A DNA stretch of 36,606 nucleotides from Chitinophagaceae bacterium (GCA_947374225.1 CANCAY010000019.1:1-36606); one strand, 5' to 3'; counted from the stretch's first letter, positions 15,908-25,669 are shown. Made by a program: numbers and translations. Notes: generated by a model not told the origin, from the sequence alone.

Positions 15908-16687
15908 ATGGAATTAGTTTTTTCAAAATACCAAGGAACAGGCAATGACTTTGTTATTCTAGATAATAGAGATGGAAGTATTGAACTATCCCCTAGCCAA
16001 ATTGCATTTTTATGTGATAGACGAAAAGGTATTGGCGCAGATGGTCTCATGTTATTAGGCACTGCAAAAGGTTTTGATTTTTCCATGACTTATTATAATG
16101 CAGACGGCAACGAAGGAAGTATGTGCGGCAATGGTGGCAGATGTTTAGTACAATTTGCTTACGACAATGGAATACATAAAGAACATTATCATTTTATAGC
16201 AGTAGACGGACCTCATGAAGCAAGTATAGACCACACTGGTTGGGTACATTTAAAAATGAGCAACGTTGATGCAGTAGAACATGCTGATCAATTTTTCGTT
16301 ACTAATACCGGCTCTCCTCATTATATTCAAATGGTGGAAGATATTGATGCGGTAGACGTTTTTACACTAGGGAAAAGCATTAGATACAATGATCGTTTTG
16401 CAAAAGAAGGTATCAATGTAAACTTTGTTGCACAACAAAAAGATCAATTATTTGTTCGTACATACGAAAGAGGCGTTGAAAATGAAACGTATAGTTGTGG
16501 CACTGGGGTTACTGCTGCTGCAATTGTTGCATGTATAAATAAATTGGGTGAAAATAAAGTGGCAATTGAAACACTGGGTGGAAAATTAGCCGTAAGTTTA
16601 AATAACAAAGGAGGGAATCATTTTGACAATATCTGGTTAATGGGCCCTGGAACTTTTGTATTTAAAGGGACTATTCATTTAAAGTAA
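15908..16687 (+). CDS. dapF: Diaminopimelate epimerase
   Basis: DapF converts LL- to meso-diaminopimelate for lysine and peptidoglycan synthesis, using two cysteines as acid and base. Both are present: Cys73 in MCGNGGRC and Cys197 in YSCGTGVTAAAI. The N-terminal FSKYQGTGNDFVILDN and the GIGADGLM block are typical. At 259 aa it is slightly shorter than the roughly 275-aa Escherichia coli enzyme but complete. The ATG at 15908 begins directly at the domain. It lies between the phosphorylase and Nudix genes and is probably co-transcribed with them. Confidence 0.97.
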   Translation: MELVFSKYQGTGNDFVILDNRDGSIELSPSQIAFLCDRRKGIGADGLMLLGTAKGFDFSMTYYNADGNEGSMCGNGGRCLVQFAYDNGIHKEHYHFIAVDGPHEASIDHTGWVHLKMSNVDAVEHADQFFVTNTGSPHYIQMVEDIDAVDVFTLGKSIRYNDRFAKEGINVNFVAQQKDQLFVRTYERGVENETYSCGTGVTAAAIVACINKLGENKVAIETLGGKLAVSLNNKGGNHFDNIWLMGPGTFVFKGTIHLK

Positions 16688-16720
16688 AACGGGTAAGCTC
16701 CCAATTTATAAATCAATCCT

Positions 16721-17185
16721 ATGGCATTATTTAATGTGAGAGTTTATGGCATTTTAATAGATGACCAAAACAGATTATTAGTAAGCGATGAATTTATAAG
16801 AGGGAACTACATTACTAAACTTCCTGGCGGCGGATTAGAAATTGGCGAAGGAACAAGAGACTGTTTAGTTAGAGAATTTATGGAAGAAGCTTCATTAGTT
16901 ATCAATGTTGGGAATCATTTTTACACAACCGACTTTTTTCAAATCTCTGCATTTAATCATACCGATCAGATTATCTCCATCTACTATAGAGTTCACACCG
17001 ACAATACCACCGCTGTAATAGCTAAAGAAAAAGCTTTCGATTTTTTACCAGAGCAAGTTGCTGACTTATCAGGGACTGCAGAACATTTAAGATGGATTCA
17101 CTTAAATGAATTAACAGTAGACACCATGACCTTACCTATTGATAAGGTTGCAATTAAACTATTACTTGACGAACGTCGTTTTTAA
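16721..17185 (+). CDS. Nudix hydrolase
   Basis: A 154-aa Nudix-fold pyrophosphohydrolase. The box is complete in its metal ligands: G37-x5-E43-x7-R51-E52-F-M-E55-E56. The usual Gly near the end of the box is Ser58, a tolerated variant. The substrate, some nucleoside diphosphate linked to another group, cannot be told from the sequence. It follows dapF by 33 bp and is the last plus-strand gene before the convergent transporter. The 40-bp gap has a weak TTAACT/AGTTAA repeat but no good terminator. Confidence 0.9.
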   Translation: MALFNVRVYGILIDDQNRLLVSDEFIRGNYITKLPGGGLEIGEGTRDCLVREFMEEASLVINVGNHFYTTDFFQISAFNHTDQIISIYYRVHTDNTTAVIAKEKAFDFLPEQVADLSGTAEHLRWIHLNELTVDTMTLPIDKVAIKLLLDERRF

Positions 17186-17225
17186 CTGATCCCAATTATA
17201 GTTAAGAAAAAAAAACTATTTAAAT

Positions 17226-18011
17226 TTAAATTTCATTCTCTATCCCCATCGCAGCCAATTTCATTTGTTTCGCTTTATCATGGCCTAAGTAATTTTCAAT
17301 CCTCCCTTCTACAAAACCAATCACCGGTGTCAATATAATGGCCATAGTGAACTTATACATATAGTTTACTACACAAACCGCTAATACAAAAGACCAGCTC
17401 CAGTTATTGCCTAATTTAAATGCAATCACCAATACCACAAAACTATCAACTAATTGAGATACGACAGTAGAACCTGTTGCGCGAAGCCAAGGCATTTTCT
17501 CTCCTGTTATTTTTTTAATCTTATGAAATACAATCACGTCAATAAACTGACTTACTAAAAAGGCAACTAAGCTTCCCAATATGATCCACATGCCTTGACC
17601 AAAAATGGCTTCAAATGCACCCTGCATACTTGGAATTCCATTTGCCGTCTTAGAAGTAACCCAGAAACCAGCTGGCGCAATATGCATGGCTAGATAAAAC
17701 ATTACAAAAGCATAGGCAATTAAAGAAACAGCAGTAATACTAATTCTCCTTACGGCTTTAGGACCGTAATATTCATTTACAATATCCGTTATTACAAATT
17801 CCAGCGGCCATAATAAAACGCCACAGGTTAAATTAAAGGACAGTCCCTTCTCCCCGAAAATGGTAAAATTAGCAGGACTAATGCCTAATACCCCCTCTAA
17901 TGAAAATATCTTACCTCCAATACATTCTGCGATTAACGCATTGGCCACAAAAAATGCAGTGATACCTAGGAATAATTTTGTTGACCGGTCTTTTAAGATT
18001 TGATGAATCAT
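17226..18011 (-). CDS. yhhQ: Queuosine precursor transporter (YhhQ/VUT family)
   Basis: A 261-aa integral membrane protein of the DUF165/YhhQ family, which imports queuosine precursors in E. coli. Recognisable parts are FFVANALIAECIGGKIFSL, LLWPLEFVITDIVNEYYGPKAVRR and FLVSQFIDVIVFHKIKK, with about six membrane segments. The DIVNEYYG and QFIDV motifs are the family signature. ATG at 18011. The gene is preceded on the same strand by a 95-aa membrane protein gene only 8 bp away, so the two are co-transcribed. Which precursor (preQ0, preQ1 or queuine) is carried is not visible. I saw no preQ1 riboswitch upstream. Confidence 0.93.
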   Translation of the reverse strand: MIHQILKDRSTKLFLGITAFFVANALIAECIGGKIFSLEGVLGISPANFTIFGEKGLSFNLTCGVLLWPLEFVITDIVNEYYGPKAVRRISITAVSLIAYAFVMFYLAMHIAPAGFWVTSKTANGIPSMQGAFEAIFGQGMWIILGSLVAFLVSQFIDVIVFHKIKKITGEKMPWLRATGSTVVSQLVDSFVVLVIAFKLGNNWSWSFVLAVCVVNYMYKFTMAIILTPVIGFVEGRIENYLGHDKAKQMKLAAMGIENEI

Positions 18012-18019
18012 GCGCTAAT

Positions 18020-18307
18020 TTATATAAATAATAAAGTTATTTGAACTAATAACATCAACAAGTTGAAAATTGTTTGCCATAATGGAATTGAGACTCCCTT
18101 TTTAATAAAAACATTAATCACAAACCCTATTACAAAAATTAGATTCACAAATGGAGCCATTTCAAGTCCTAAGACCGCCATAAAATTGGCTATTTCATGG
18201 GGTATTTTTAACCAAGAAAAGAACAAAAATGCGGTGGTTAATAAATAGAAGGCATTACAAATAACTGCAAGGCGAGCAATAAAGCCAATTGGAGCGTTTT
18301 TATTCAT
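18020..18307 (-). CDS. Small three-helix membrane protein (95 aa)
   Basis: I do not recognise the family. Three hydrophobic segments are visible (about residues 10-32, 44-68 and 75-95) with almost no soluble part. The gap to the YhhQ-type transporter downstream is 8 bp, so the two genes are surely expressed together. An accessory role for the transporter is possible but is inference. The start ATG at 18307 is clear and diverges from the YfhO gene across 82 bp. A 7/8 match to the -7 box (TACTTTTA on the minus strand) lies in that gap. Confidence 0.75.
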   Translation of the reverse strand: MNKNAPIGFIARLAVICNAFYLLTTAFLFFSWLKIPHEIANFMAVLGLEMAPFVNLIFVIGFVINVFIKKGVSIPLWQTIFNLLMLLVQITLLFI

Positions 18308-18362
18308 GTAGTTTGTTAATATTTACAAGTCATTAAAAGTACTTAAAAAGCCTTTTTAGTTG

Positions 18363-18370
18363 TAGGTTTG
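18363..18370 (+). promoter_or_regulatory. -7 promoter box of the YfhO gene
   Basis: TAGGTTTG matches the consensus exactly and lies 19 bp before the ATG at 18390. Confidence 0.5.
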
Positions 18371-18389
18371 TTTCAACAATTTAATACTT

Positions 18390-20882
18390 ATGTTGAAGTC
18401 ATTTTTCAAATTAGCACTACCCCATTTTATTGCCATCGCTATTTTCGCTATTGTAGCTATTGTTTACTGCAAACCTGCTATCGAAGGTAAGGTATTACAG
18501 CAATCAGATATTACACAATGGAAAGGGATGGCGCAGGACGCTTTACAATACAGAGAAAGAAATGGACATACCCCATTGTGGACCACTAGTATGTTTGGAG
18601 GTATGCCAACTTACCAGATTACAGGGGTGGTAGGTTATTCCTATTCCATTGGAGTATTAGACCGAATTTTTACCTTGAATTTACCAGAACCCATTGGCTT
18701 ATTCTTTTTAGCAAGCTTAGCCTTCTATTTTTTAGCACAGGTATTAGGTTTCAATAGTATTATAAGTATTGTTGGTGCATTAGCTTATAGTTATGCCACT
18801 TACAACCCTATCATTATCATCGTGGGTCATATTACTAAAATGCATGCCATTGCGTATTTGCCCTTCTTTATTGGTTCCTTATTTGTTCTATTTAAAAAGA
18901 GATATTTATGGGGCGTTTTGCTTACTGCAATTTCAACCGCCTTATTTGTCCAAGCCAATCACTTACAAATTACTTACTACGGAATTATTATAGCCGCATT
19001 TATGTCCGTGTACTATTTAATAGCATGGATTAAAGCAAAAGACTATACTGCCATTTATAAAACATTGGCTGGAGGTTTAATTGCAGCCTTATTAGGATTA
19101 GCAATAAATGCTCCAATTTTAGTTAGTACTTATGAATATGGCAAAGAGTCCATTCGTGGAGGAAGTGCCCTTTCTACTAAAGACAGTAAAACCACTGCAA
19201 CTGGACTTAATAGTTCTTATGCATTGAGTTATAGCATGTATAAATCAGAACCCTTGGTTTTGATGTTCCCTAATATTTATGGTGGAGGAAGTGACCCAAA
19301 TATGGTGGACCCTGCAAGTTCAAAAGCAATTGAAACAATACAACAAATGCAACCCCAAATTGGGCAACAGTTGCAGAGTTATTTACAATTTTATTGGGGT
19401 GGTATTGGATTCACTGCCGGGCCTCCTTATATTGGAATCATTATTTGTTTATTGGCATTTTTAGGATTCTCTGTAAAGTCAAACCCTCATAAATGGTGGA
19501 TTGCAGGGGCTATTATTTTTTCATGTTTATTAGCAGCTGGTTCCTATTTAGAAGGTTTCAATGTATTCATGTTGGAGCATTTGCCAATGTATAATAAGTT
19601 TAGAGCTCCGAGTATGATCATGGTGGTACCAACTTTATTATTAGGTGTTATGGCCATGTATGGAGCAACTTCCTTAAGTGAAGAAACTAGTATCAATGGA
19701 TTTTATACCAAATACAAATTAGGTATACTATTAACTGGACTAGCTTTTGTAGCTGTATTTGCCATTTATTTTACGAGCGATTTTAAAACAGAAAATGACC
19801 GTCAATTATTAACTCAGATTGCTAAAATTCCAGATGCCAATCAAAGAGCTGTTTATGAAACTCCTGCAAGAGATTTATTAAACGCTATTGCAACCGACCG
19901 AAAGTCCATGATTGAGGGAGATATTTTTAAAGCCCTTTTATTTGTTGCCTTATTAGCTGCATTAGTATTCTTGTCTATTAAAAAATGGATTAATCAAACC
20001 ATTTTCTTTATTGGTATTGGATTATTAGCTTTAGTTGATTTGTTTCATTTAGATACTAAATATTTAAAGTCTGAAAATTTTGTTGAGCAGACAGAAAGCG
20101 AAGGTGCATTTGCTTTAACACCAACGGATAGTACATTGAAAAAAGACACTAGCAACTATAGAGTGTTAGATATACGTTATGGCATACAAAATGCATTTAA
20201 CGGTGGCGCCTTAATTGCTTATCACCATAAAACTGTGGGAGGTTATAATCCAGCTAAATTGAGTATTTATCAGGACTTGATAGAAAACCAATGGTATAAA
20301 TTTCCTAATTGTATGCCAACAGTAAATATGTTGAATACGAAATATGTTATCTCTGGAAATATCGCTACAGATACGATACCAAATAAACAGGCTTTGGGTA
20401 ATGCCTGGTTTGTAAAAGGTATTCAAGTTGAAAAAGATGCTGCTGCAGTGATGCATGCTTTAGATACTTTTAATCCTAAAGACACAGCGATTATAGAAGC
20501 TAAAGATAAAATTGAAAGTATTGCTTCATTAGGTTTTGACAGTGCTGCCACTATTCAATTAATTAAGAATGATAATGACGACGTATTATATAGTTCTAAT
20601 GCATCTAAAACACAGTTAGCTGTTTTTAGTGAAATCTATTATCGCTTAGGCTGGAAAGCTTATATAGACGACAAAGAAACGCCGATTGTAAAAGTGAACT
20701 ATGTATTAAGATCATTGGTGGTTCCAGCAGGCAAGCATACTATACGTTTTGAATTCAGACCAAGCTCTATTGACCTTTCTAAAAAAGCTTCAGGTATTGC
20801 ATCCATATTATTATGGGTATTACTTGTATTTGCAGGCTTCAAATGGTATCAGTCTATGAATAAATCAAATACCCTTTCTTAA
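18390..20882 (+). CDS. YfhO-family polytopic membrane protein (GT-C-like)
   Basis: An 830-aa protein with a first membrane segment at about residues 8-27, an extracytoplasmic loop with SDITQWKGM and PLWTTSMFGGMPTYQ, then about ten further helices. A soluble C-terminal domain (about 560-790) precedes a final helix near 800-820. This is the architecture of Bacteroidota YfhO proteins, which resemble GT-C lipid-linked glycosyltransferases. In Firmicutes YfhO acts in lipoteichoic acid glycosylation; the substrate here is unknown. A GT2 gene starts 3 bp after the stop, implying co-transcription and a joint role in surface-glycan assembly. The protein is full length with no frame disruption. Confidence 0.9.
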   Translation: MLKSFFKLALPHFIAIAIFAIVAIVYCKPAIEGKVLQQSDITQWKGMAQDALQYRERNGHTPLWTTSMFGGMPTYQITGVVGYSYSIGVLDRIFTLNLPEPIGLFFLASLAFYFLAQVLGFNSIISIVGALAYSYATYNPIIIIVGHITKMHAIAYLPFFIGSLFVLFKKRYLWGVLLTAISTALFVQANHLQITYYGIIIAAFMSVYYLIAWIKAKDYTAIYKTLAGGLIAALLGLAINAPILVSTYEYGKESIRGGSALSTKDSKTTATGLNSSYALSYSMYKSEPLVLMFPNIYGGGSDPNMVDPASSKAIETIQQMQPQIGQQLQSYLQFYWGGIGFTAGPPYIGIIICLLAFLGFSVKSNPHKWWIAGAIIFSCLLAAGSYLEGFNVFMLEHLPMYNKFRAPSMIMVVPTLLLGVMAMYGATSLSEETSINGFYTKYKLGILLTGLAFVAVFAIYFTSDFKTENDRQLLTQIAKIPDANQRAVYETPARDLLNAIATDRKSMIEGDIFKALLFVALLAALVFLSIKKWINQTIFFIGIGLLALVDLFHLDTKYLKSENFVEQTESEGAFALTPTDSTLKKDTSNYRVLDIRYGIQNAFNGGALIAYHHKTVGGYNPAKLSIYQDLIENQWYKFPNCMPTVNMLNTKYVISGNIATDTIPNKQALGNAWFVKGIQVEKDAAAVMHALDTFNPKDTAIIEAKDKIESIASLGFDSAATIQLIKNDNDDVLYSSNASKTQLAVFSEIYYRLGWKAYIDDKETPIVKVNYVLRSLVVPAGKHTIRFEFRPSSIDLSKKASGIASILLWVLLVFAGFKWYQSMNKSNTLS

Positions 20883-20885
20883 AGC

Positions 20886-21791
20886 ATGCAGTTATCTATT
20901 ATTATATGTAGTTATAATAGGGCTTCCTATATTGGAGAAGCTTTGACCGCTTTGTACAACCAAACTGCTGCTTTAGCCCTTTTTGAAGTTTTTGTTGTAG
21001 ACAATAACTCAACAGACGGAACGCCCGATGTATTTAAATCATGGAGAGCACTGCATCCTAATGGTCAATTTAATTATACTACCGAAACAAGTCAAGGCGC
21101 TTCTTATGCAAGAAACACGGGTGCAAAATTAGCCACTGGTGAATGGCTTTGTTTTATTGACGACGACGCTATTGCTTCTCCTGTATTTGTTGAAAATATA
21201 TTAGCACACACAAAATTACACCCAGAAGTTGTTGGCTTTGGCGGCAAGATTATACCAAAATATATTCCTGCAGAACCTAAATGGATGAGCTATTATGTTT
21301 CTTCCATGGTAGGCAATTTTGATTATGCACCAATGGCTACCCCATTTGAAAATGGAAAGTATCCTTTAGAATCTAACATGATAGTTGCTAAAAAAGTATT
21401 TGATCAAATAGGCGGATTTAATACTGCCTTACCAGGTGTAGTAGGCACTTTAAGAATTGGCGGGGAAGGAAAGGAATTATTTTATAAAATTATGTCTTTG
21501 GGGCATACTATATATTACGACCCAAGTATCATGGTGCATCATGTGGTGGAAGTTGCTAAATTGACTCCTGAATATATGTATCGTGTAGCTAGTGGTATGG
21601 GGCGTGGGGAAAGGTCAAGAACAAAAGCTATCTCCAGTAAAGCATATATTTTCAAAATATTAGAATACCTATTAAAATTAGGCGCTGCAATTATTTTAGG
21701 ATCGAAATATGCACTGCAAGGCAACCCTGCTAAAACATGGCCTGTGATTCAATTTAGAATTGACACTTTAAAAGGACTTCTTGGGAAATAA
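20886..21791 (+). CDS. GT2 glycosyltransferase
   Basis: A 301-aa family 2 glycosyltransferase. It opens with QLSIIICSYNRASYIGEAL, followed by VVDNNSTDGTPDV and QGASYARNTGAKLA. The metal-binding aspartates are in LCFIDDDAI. A hydrophobic stretch near the C-terminus may touch the membrane. It begins 3 bp after the YfhO stop, so it belongs to that transcript. Donor and acceptor sugars are not predictable. It converges with the next glycosyltransferase gene, leaving an 8-bp gap and no visible terminator. Confidence 0.92.
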   Translation: MQLSIIICSYNRASYIGEALTALYNQTAALALFEVFVVDNNSTDGTPDVFKSWRALHPNGQFNYTTETSQGASYARNTGAKLATGEWLCFIDDDAIASPVFVENILAHTKLHPEVVGFGGKIIPKYIPAEPKWMSYYVSSMVGNFDYAPMATPFENGKYPLESNMIVAKKVFDQIGGFNTALPGVVGTLRIGGEGKELFYKIMSLGHTIYYDPSIMVHHVVEVAKLTPEYMYRVASGMGRGERSRTKAISSKAYIFKILEYLLKLGAAIILGSKYALQGNPAKTWPVIQFRIDTLKGLLGK

Positions 21792-21799
21792 GTGACTTC

Positions 21800-22807
21800 C
21801 TAAATACACTTATAAAAATGAGGCTTCCCAATTATAATTATTGGAGTCAATACCCACAGTTTAAATACATTTTTAGCCAGTCCTGCTATGGTAGAAAATT
21901 CATTAAATGGATTGCGAAAATGGATTAGTAGATTCAAAAAGCTAGCGATAAATGCATAAGGTATAGCCCATGTATAATTTAACAACTGAACTAGGAACCA
22001 GAGAATCCCGTACTGCTTTCTAATGCGGACATGGTTCGACACTATTAATTGAAATCCTTTAAGATCAGATAAATTAGTATAACTATTATCAACAGCATTA
22101 GTGGCTTCTTGAATAGTACCTCCTATTAAATGAATAATTTGTATGTTTCCATATAAACAAAGACTCCCCAGTTTATTTAATCTGCTACACCATTCTACTT
22201 CTTCCCCATATAAAAAAAAGTCTTCGTCCATTAATCCGACTTTTTCAATAGCGGATTTTTTAACCATTAAAAAAGCGCCACTTATCCAGTCTACTAATTG
22301 TTCTGCTGTAGCTTGCACAATAGCAGGTTTATTTGTTTTAAATAAAGAAGCAATGGCTTTTAATGTACTTCCCCAATAAGGCAAGGGTAACAAATGATTC
22401 AAACCCCCTTTTACAAAATAACTCCCTGAAAACTGAGGCGACCTGTCAGCGTGCACTAACTGAACACCGCAAGCAATATGATTGGAACTTAAAAACTGAC
22501 TTACTGTTTGCTCAATAGCACCGGGCAATAATAATGTATCAGGATTTAGCAATAAAACAGCTTCTCCTTTTGCTATTTTAATACCTGCATTATTTGCCCT
22601 TGCGAATCCTGCATTATACCCCATTTCTAGCCACTGCACAAATGGATAAGCACTTGTAATAAGCTGTTTACTTTCATCCCCAGAAGCATTGTCCACCACG
22701 ATCCATTCAATGTCATTATTAGCAATTAACGTTGCTTCTGCAGACGCCAAACAATCCATAATATAATGGCTTGACTTATAATTGACAATGATTATGGAAA
22801 CTAACAT
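21800..22807 (-). CDS. GT2 glycosyltransferase
   Basis: A 335-aa GT2 enzyme starting MLVSIIIVNYKSSHYI, with VVDNASGDES, NAGFARANNAGI and the metal site LLLNPDTLLLPG. EDFFLYGEEVEWCSRL matches the rhamnosyltransferase-like group. C-terminal hydrophobic helices (about residues 265-330) suggest membrane association. It is alone on its strand within the glycan block and diverges from the acyltransferase gene across 39 bp. I could not find an exact -7 box in front of it. Confidence 0.92.
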   Translation of the reverse strand: MLVSIIIVNYKSSHYIMDCLASAEATLIANNDIEWIVVDNASGDESKQLITSAYPFVQWLEMGYNAGFARANNAGIKIAKGEAVLLLNPDTLLLPGAIEQTVSQFLSSNHIACGVQLVHADRSPQFSGSYFVKGGLNHLLPLPYWGSTLKAIASLFKTNKPAIVQATAEQLVDWISGAFLMVKKSAIEKVGLMDEDFFLYGEEVEWCSRLNKLGSLCLYGNIQIIHLIGGTIQEATNAVDNSYTNLSDLKGFQLIVSNHVRIRKQYGILWFLVQLLNYTWAIPYAFIASFLNLLIHFRNPFNEFSTIAGLAKNVFKLWVLTPIIIIGKPHFYKCI

Positions 22808-22808
22808 G

Positions 22809-22837
22809 TTTGAAGATACTAAATCCTTTTATATTTG
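22809..22837 (+). promoter_or_regulatory. Putative promoter of the acyltransferase gene
   Basis: TTTG (22809-22812), 17 bp, then TATATTTG (22830-22837), an exact -7 box. It ends 9 nt before the first ATG (22847), so the leader would be only a few nucleotides. Confidence 0.5.
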
Positions 22838-22846
22838 CGTATAAGC

Positions 22847-23917
22847 ATGCATAAATTCATGAAAGCACCATCCAATTTAACTAGAAACGCAAATAATTTT
22901 GACATCATACGAATTCTGTTCGCTTGGTTAGTTATCATATCCCATTCCTATATTTTATCTGGAAGTAAACATTGTGACTGGGTTTGTGAAAGCACAAATC
23001 ATTATATTAATATGTCTTATTTTGGAGTAAAGGGCTTTATTACGATTAGTGGTTTTTTAATATTCAAAAGTTTACAACGAAGTCCCAATGTATTAGACTA
23101 TTTATGGAAAAGAGTATTACGCATTTATCCTGGCTTATTGTTGGTCCTATTTACCACAACATTGATGGCCTATTTGATTTATAAACCAGGGAATACCTAT
23201 TTTAATTTTAATACTGAAGCCATTCAATACATTTTGAACAATCTTAGTTTATACCATAATCAATGGAGGATACATGGCGTATTTGATAATAATAGCAATA
23301 CCGCCATTAATGGATCTCTTTGGACTATGGGTTTTGAGTTTTTCTTTTACTTAGTATTGTTATGCTTATTCCCAATCAGAAAGTATAGTAATTTAATTTT
23401 AATACTCTTAGCTATTGTAATTATGGCTGGCCTATACGGCAACCTATATTATATCGATGAAATTAGAGGGATCGACTTTCAATTAAGGGTTGATTTTATT
23501 TTCGAATTAGGCGTGTTCTTTTTAACTGGTGCCTTCTGGGGGGTATTAGATTGGAAAAGTATTGCCAATAAAAATGTTCTATTTGGGTTTGCCATTGTTC
23601 AAATGGCCGTGGTGATTTATTCAAAAGCCAACCCAATATGGCTATGCTTATCCCTGCCCTTTATTGTTTTACATATTGGGCAACAAAGTTCTCGATTTGC
23701 AAATTGGATCCATGAAAATATAGAAGACCCTTCATATGGTATTTATCTATATGCATTCCCTGTGCAACAACTAATCGTTTACTTATTTCACCCTTCTGTA
23801 TTTGTATTACTTTGGACTAGCACCATTGTATCATTTACATTAGGTATAGCCTCCTGGAAACTAGTAGAAAAGAAAATGTTGAGATTTAAAAACCTATTCG
23901 CTTTTAGGACGCAATAA
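22847..23917 (+). CDS. Acyltransferase 3 (OafA/YrhL-type membrane O-acyltransferase)
   Basis: A 356-aa polytopic protein that should O-acylate (often acetylate) a surface sugar using a cytoplasmic acyl donor. The first helix carries NFDIIRILFAWLVIISH with the family histidine, and helix 2 carries GVKGFITISGFLIF, the usual signature; about ten helices follow. A TTG at 22835 extends the frame but overlaps the -7 box, so ATG at 22847, or Met5 of this form at 22859, is the start. The last 24 bp overlap the 3' end of the convergent GT2 gene. Confidence 0.9.
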   Translation: MHKFMKAPSNLTRNANNFDIIRILFAWLVIISHSYILSGSKHCDWVCESTNHYINMSYFGVKGFITISGFLIFKSLQRSPNVLDYLWKRVLRIYPGLLLVLFTTTLMAYLIYKPGNTYFNFNTEAIQYILNNLSLYHNQWRIHGVFDNNSNTAINGSLWTMGFEFFFYLVLLCLFPIRKYSNLILILLAIVIMAGLYGNLYYIDEIRGIDFQLRVDFIFELGVFFLTGAFWGVLDWKSIANKNVLFGFAIVQMAVVIYSKANPIWLCLSLPFIVLHIGQQSSRFANWIHENIEDPSYGIYLYAFPVQQLIVYLFHPSVFVLLWTSTIVSFTLGIASWKLVEKKMLRFKNLFAFRTQ

Positions 23918-24838
23918 AAAACAAATTGACATTACTGTTTTTGAGAAAACCCCAATGCGCAACAAAGACAATGAAAATTTTGTTTGTACAGACAACATCT
24001 TAGCTATAACAGGCAATAAATCTGCATTCGAAACCCCCATTTTATTCAAATCAGCTAAGGAACTTATTTTATAATTGCGTAATAAACGCCAGTAGTAATC
24101 ATAAATTAAAATATCATTAAAAGCCGAATTCCCTATCTTATTAGCAAACCATATATTCTCCTTTACAATTACGTCTTCATTATTTCTACAAAAAACAGTT
24201 GTTTGATCCTCATGCAAACCAATGCTCACTAAATGCTGATTCAAATAAACATAGTCATAGCCCTTGGTTAATAACTGAACATAATAGTCCACGTCCACCA
24301 ACCAGATATAAGATTCATCATATCTAACTTTGACCTCCTTCCTTAACATGGTATTACTTGGGGGCCCAATTACATTTGCCCTTAGTAAATGATGCGGTTT
24401 AGAAAGCATGTCTTTTAATAAAGACTGTATAGCTTGTAATGTTATTTTATTACCGTCTGGCTGAACGGCCGTATTCTTACAAAAAACAAATCCAGCTTTA
24501 GGGTTTTGATCAAAAGCCTGCAAATAAATGGCTAAACTTTGGGGATGCTCAAACCAATCATCCTGATGCATTAACATATAAAAATCACCAGTAGCTTTGT
24601 CTAAAGCATTATTCCAATTTTTAGGGCTTTTTAAAGCAGGCTCATTATGATAATATTTGATAAGGAGCTCTGAAATATAAGGCTGAATCACTATTTTTAT
24701 GTCCTGAGTTGGTGAATCGTCAGAAATGATTATTTCCACATTTTTATGGGACTGCTTTTGAATAGACTGAATACATCTTATAACGAATTCAGGTTTTTTA
24801 TAAGCAGGTATACAAATGGAAATTAAAGGCTCAGGCAT
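23894..24838 (-). CDS. GT2 glycosyltransferase
   Basis: A 314-aa GT2 enzyme starting with ISICIPAYKKPEFVIRCI, followed by IIISDDSPTQD and the metal site MLMHQDDWFEHP. It lacks C-terminal membrane helices. Its ATG (24838) faces the FkbM gene start only 15 bp away, and an exact -7 box for it (24871-24864) lies inside the FkbM reading frame. Its 3' end overlaps the acyltransferase gene by 24 bp. Specificity is unknown. Confidence 0.9.
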   Translation of the reverse strand: MPEPLISICIPAYKKPEFVIRCIQSIQKQSHKNVEIIISDDSPTQDIKIVIQPYISELLIKYYHNEPALKSPKNWNNALDKATGDFYMLMHQDDWFEHPQSLAIYLQAFDQNPKAGFVFCKNTAVQPDGNKITLQAIQSLLKDMLSKPHHLLRANVIGPPSNTMLRKEVKVRYDESYIWLVDVDYYVQLLTKGYDYVYLNQHLVSIGLHEDQTTVFCRNNEDVIVKENIWFANKIGNSAFNDILIYDYYWRLLRNYKISSLADLNKMGVSNADLLPVIAKMLSVQTKFSLSLLRIGVFSKTVMSICFLLRPKSE

Positions 24839-24853
24839 GTAAAACGTTCATTA

Positions 24854-25669
24854 ATGATTATTACAAATATACTAAAGGGGATTAGAAAAAGACTTATCGC
24901 ACCTAAGCAAAAATCTAGATTTGCCCCTATTCCTTGGCTTACTGAACGAATTTTAAAAAACGAGCCAGACAATTCAGTAAAGAAAAGGCAGTTTAGTGGT
25001 TTTGTTTTAAATTATATCCGACCTTATGAAGTAGTTAAGACCTATAAGGAACTATTTGTTCAAGAGATTTATAGATTCACTGCAAAAACCGACTGTCCAG
25101 TTATTTTAGATTGCGGGGCTAATATTGGACTAAGTAGTATTTATTTTAAACTGAACTACCCTAATGCTATTGTTCATGCTTACGAACCAGATATTACCTT
25201 ATTCGAATTGTTGAAAAAGAATATTCAAGACAATGCTTTTTCAAATATAACATTACATCAAGCCGCTATTTGGATAGAAGATACCAATTTATCTTTTGAC
25301 AATAAAGGTTCCGAGGGCAGTCATATAGACTTGTCTGGAAAGTCTGTGAATACTGTAAAAGCTTTAAGCCTAGCGTCTCAACTAGATCAGTTTGATCATA
25401 TTGATTTGTTGAAAATGGATATTGAAGGAGCCGAGTTTGAAGTTGTTCAAAGCTGCATTGCACAATTGCATAAAGTAGAAAATTTCTTTTTAGAATATCA
25501 TGGAAAAGTAAATGAAACGCATAAACTGGTGACTTTGCTAGACATTGTAAAAGCTGCAGGATTCAATGTTTATATTAAAATGGCTGCCGATAATTTACAA
25601 AGTCCACTCTATCAAAAAAATACTGGCGAAATATATGATGTACAGCTTAATATATTTTGTCACAAATAA
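24854..25669 (+). CDS. FkbM-family methyltransferase
   Basis: A 271-aa SAM-dependent methyltransferase. The SAM site VILDCGANIGLSS is at residues 83-95, followed by AYEPD (109-113). LLKMDIEGAEFEVVQS in the second half is typical of the FkbM family, which often O-methylates sugars in surface-glycan clusters. Methylation of a glycan residue made by the neighbouring transferases is inference from context. The start ATG at 24854 lies 15 bp from the divergent GT2 start. A GT2 gene follows 11 bp after the stop, forming an operon. Confidence 0.9.
   Translation: MIITNILKGIRKRLIAPKQKSRFAPIPWLTERILKNEPDNSVKKRQFSGFVLNYIRPYEVVKTYKELFVQEIYRFTAKTDCPVILDCGANIGLSSIYFKLNYPNAIVHAYEPDITLFELLKKNIQDNAFSNITLHQAAIWIEDTNLSFDNKGSEGSHIDLSGKSVNTVKALSLASQLDQFDHIDLLKMDIEGAEFEVVQSCIAQLHKVENFFLEYHGKVNETHKLVTLLDIVKAAGFNVYIKMAADNLQSPLYQKNTGEIYDVQLNIFCHK
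24864..24871 (-). promoter_or_regulatory. -7 box inside the FkbM gene
   Basis: TATATTTG on the minus strand, 25 bp before the divergent GT2 ATG at 24838. It overlaps codons 4-6 of the FkbM methyltransferase gene. Confidence 0.45.
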
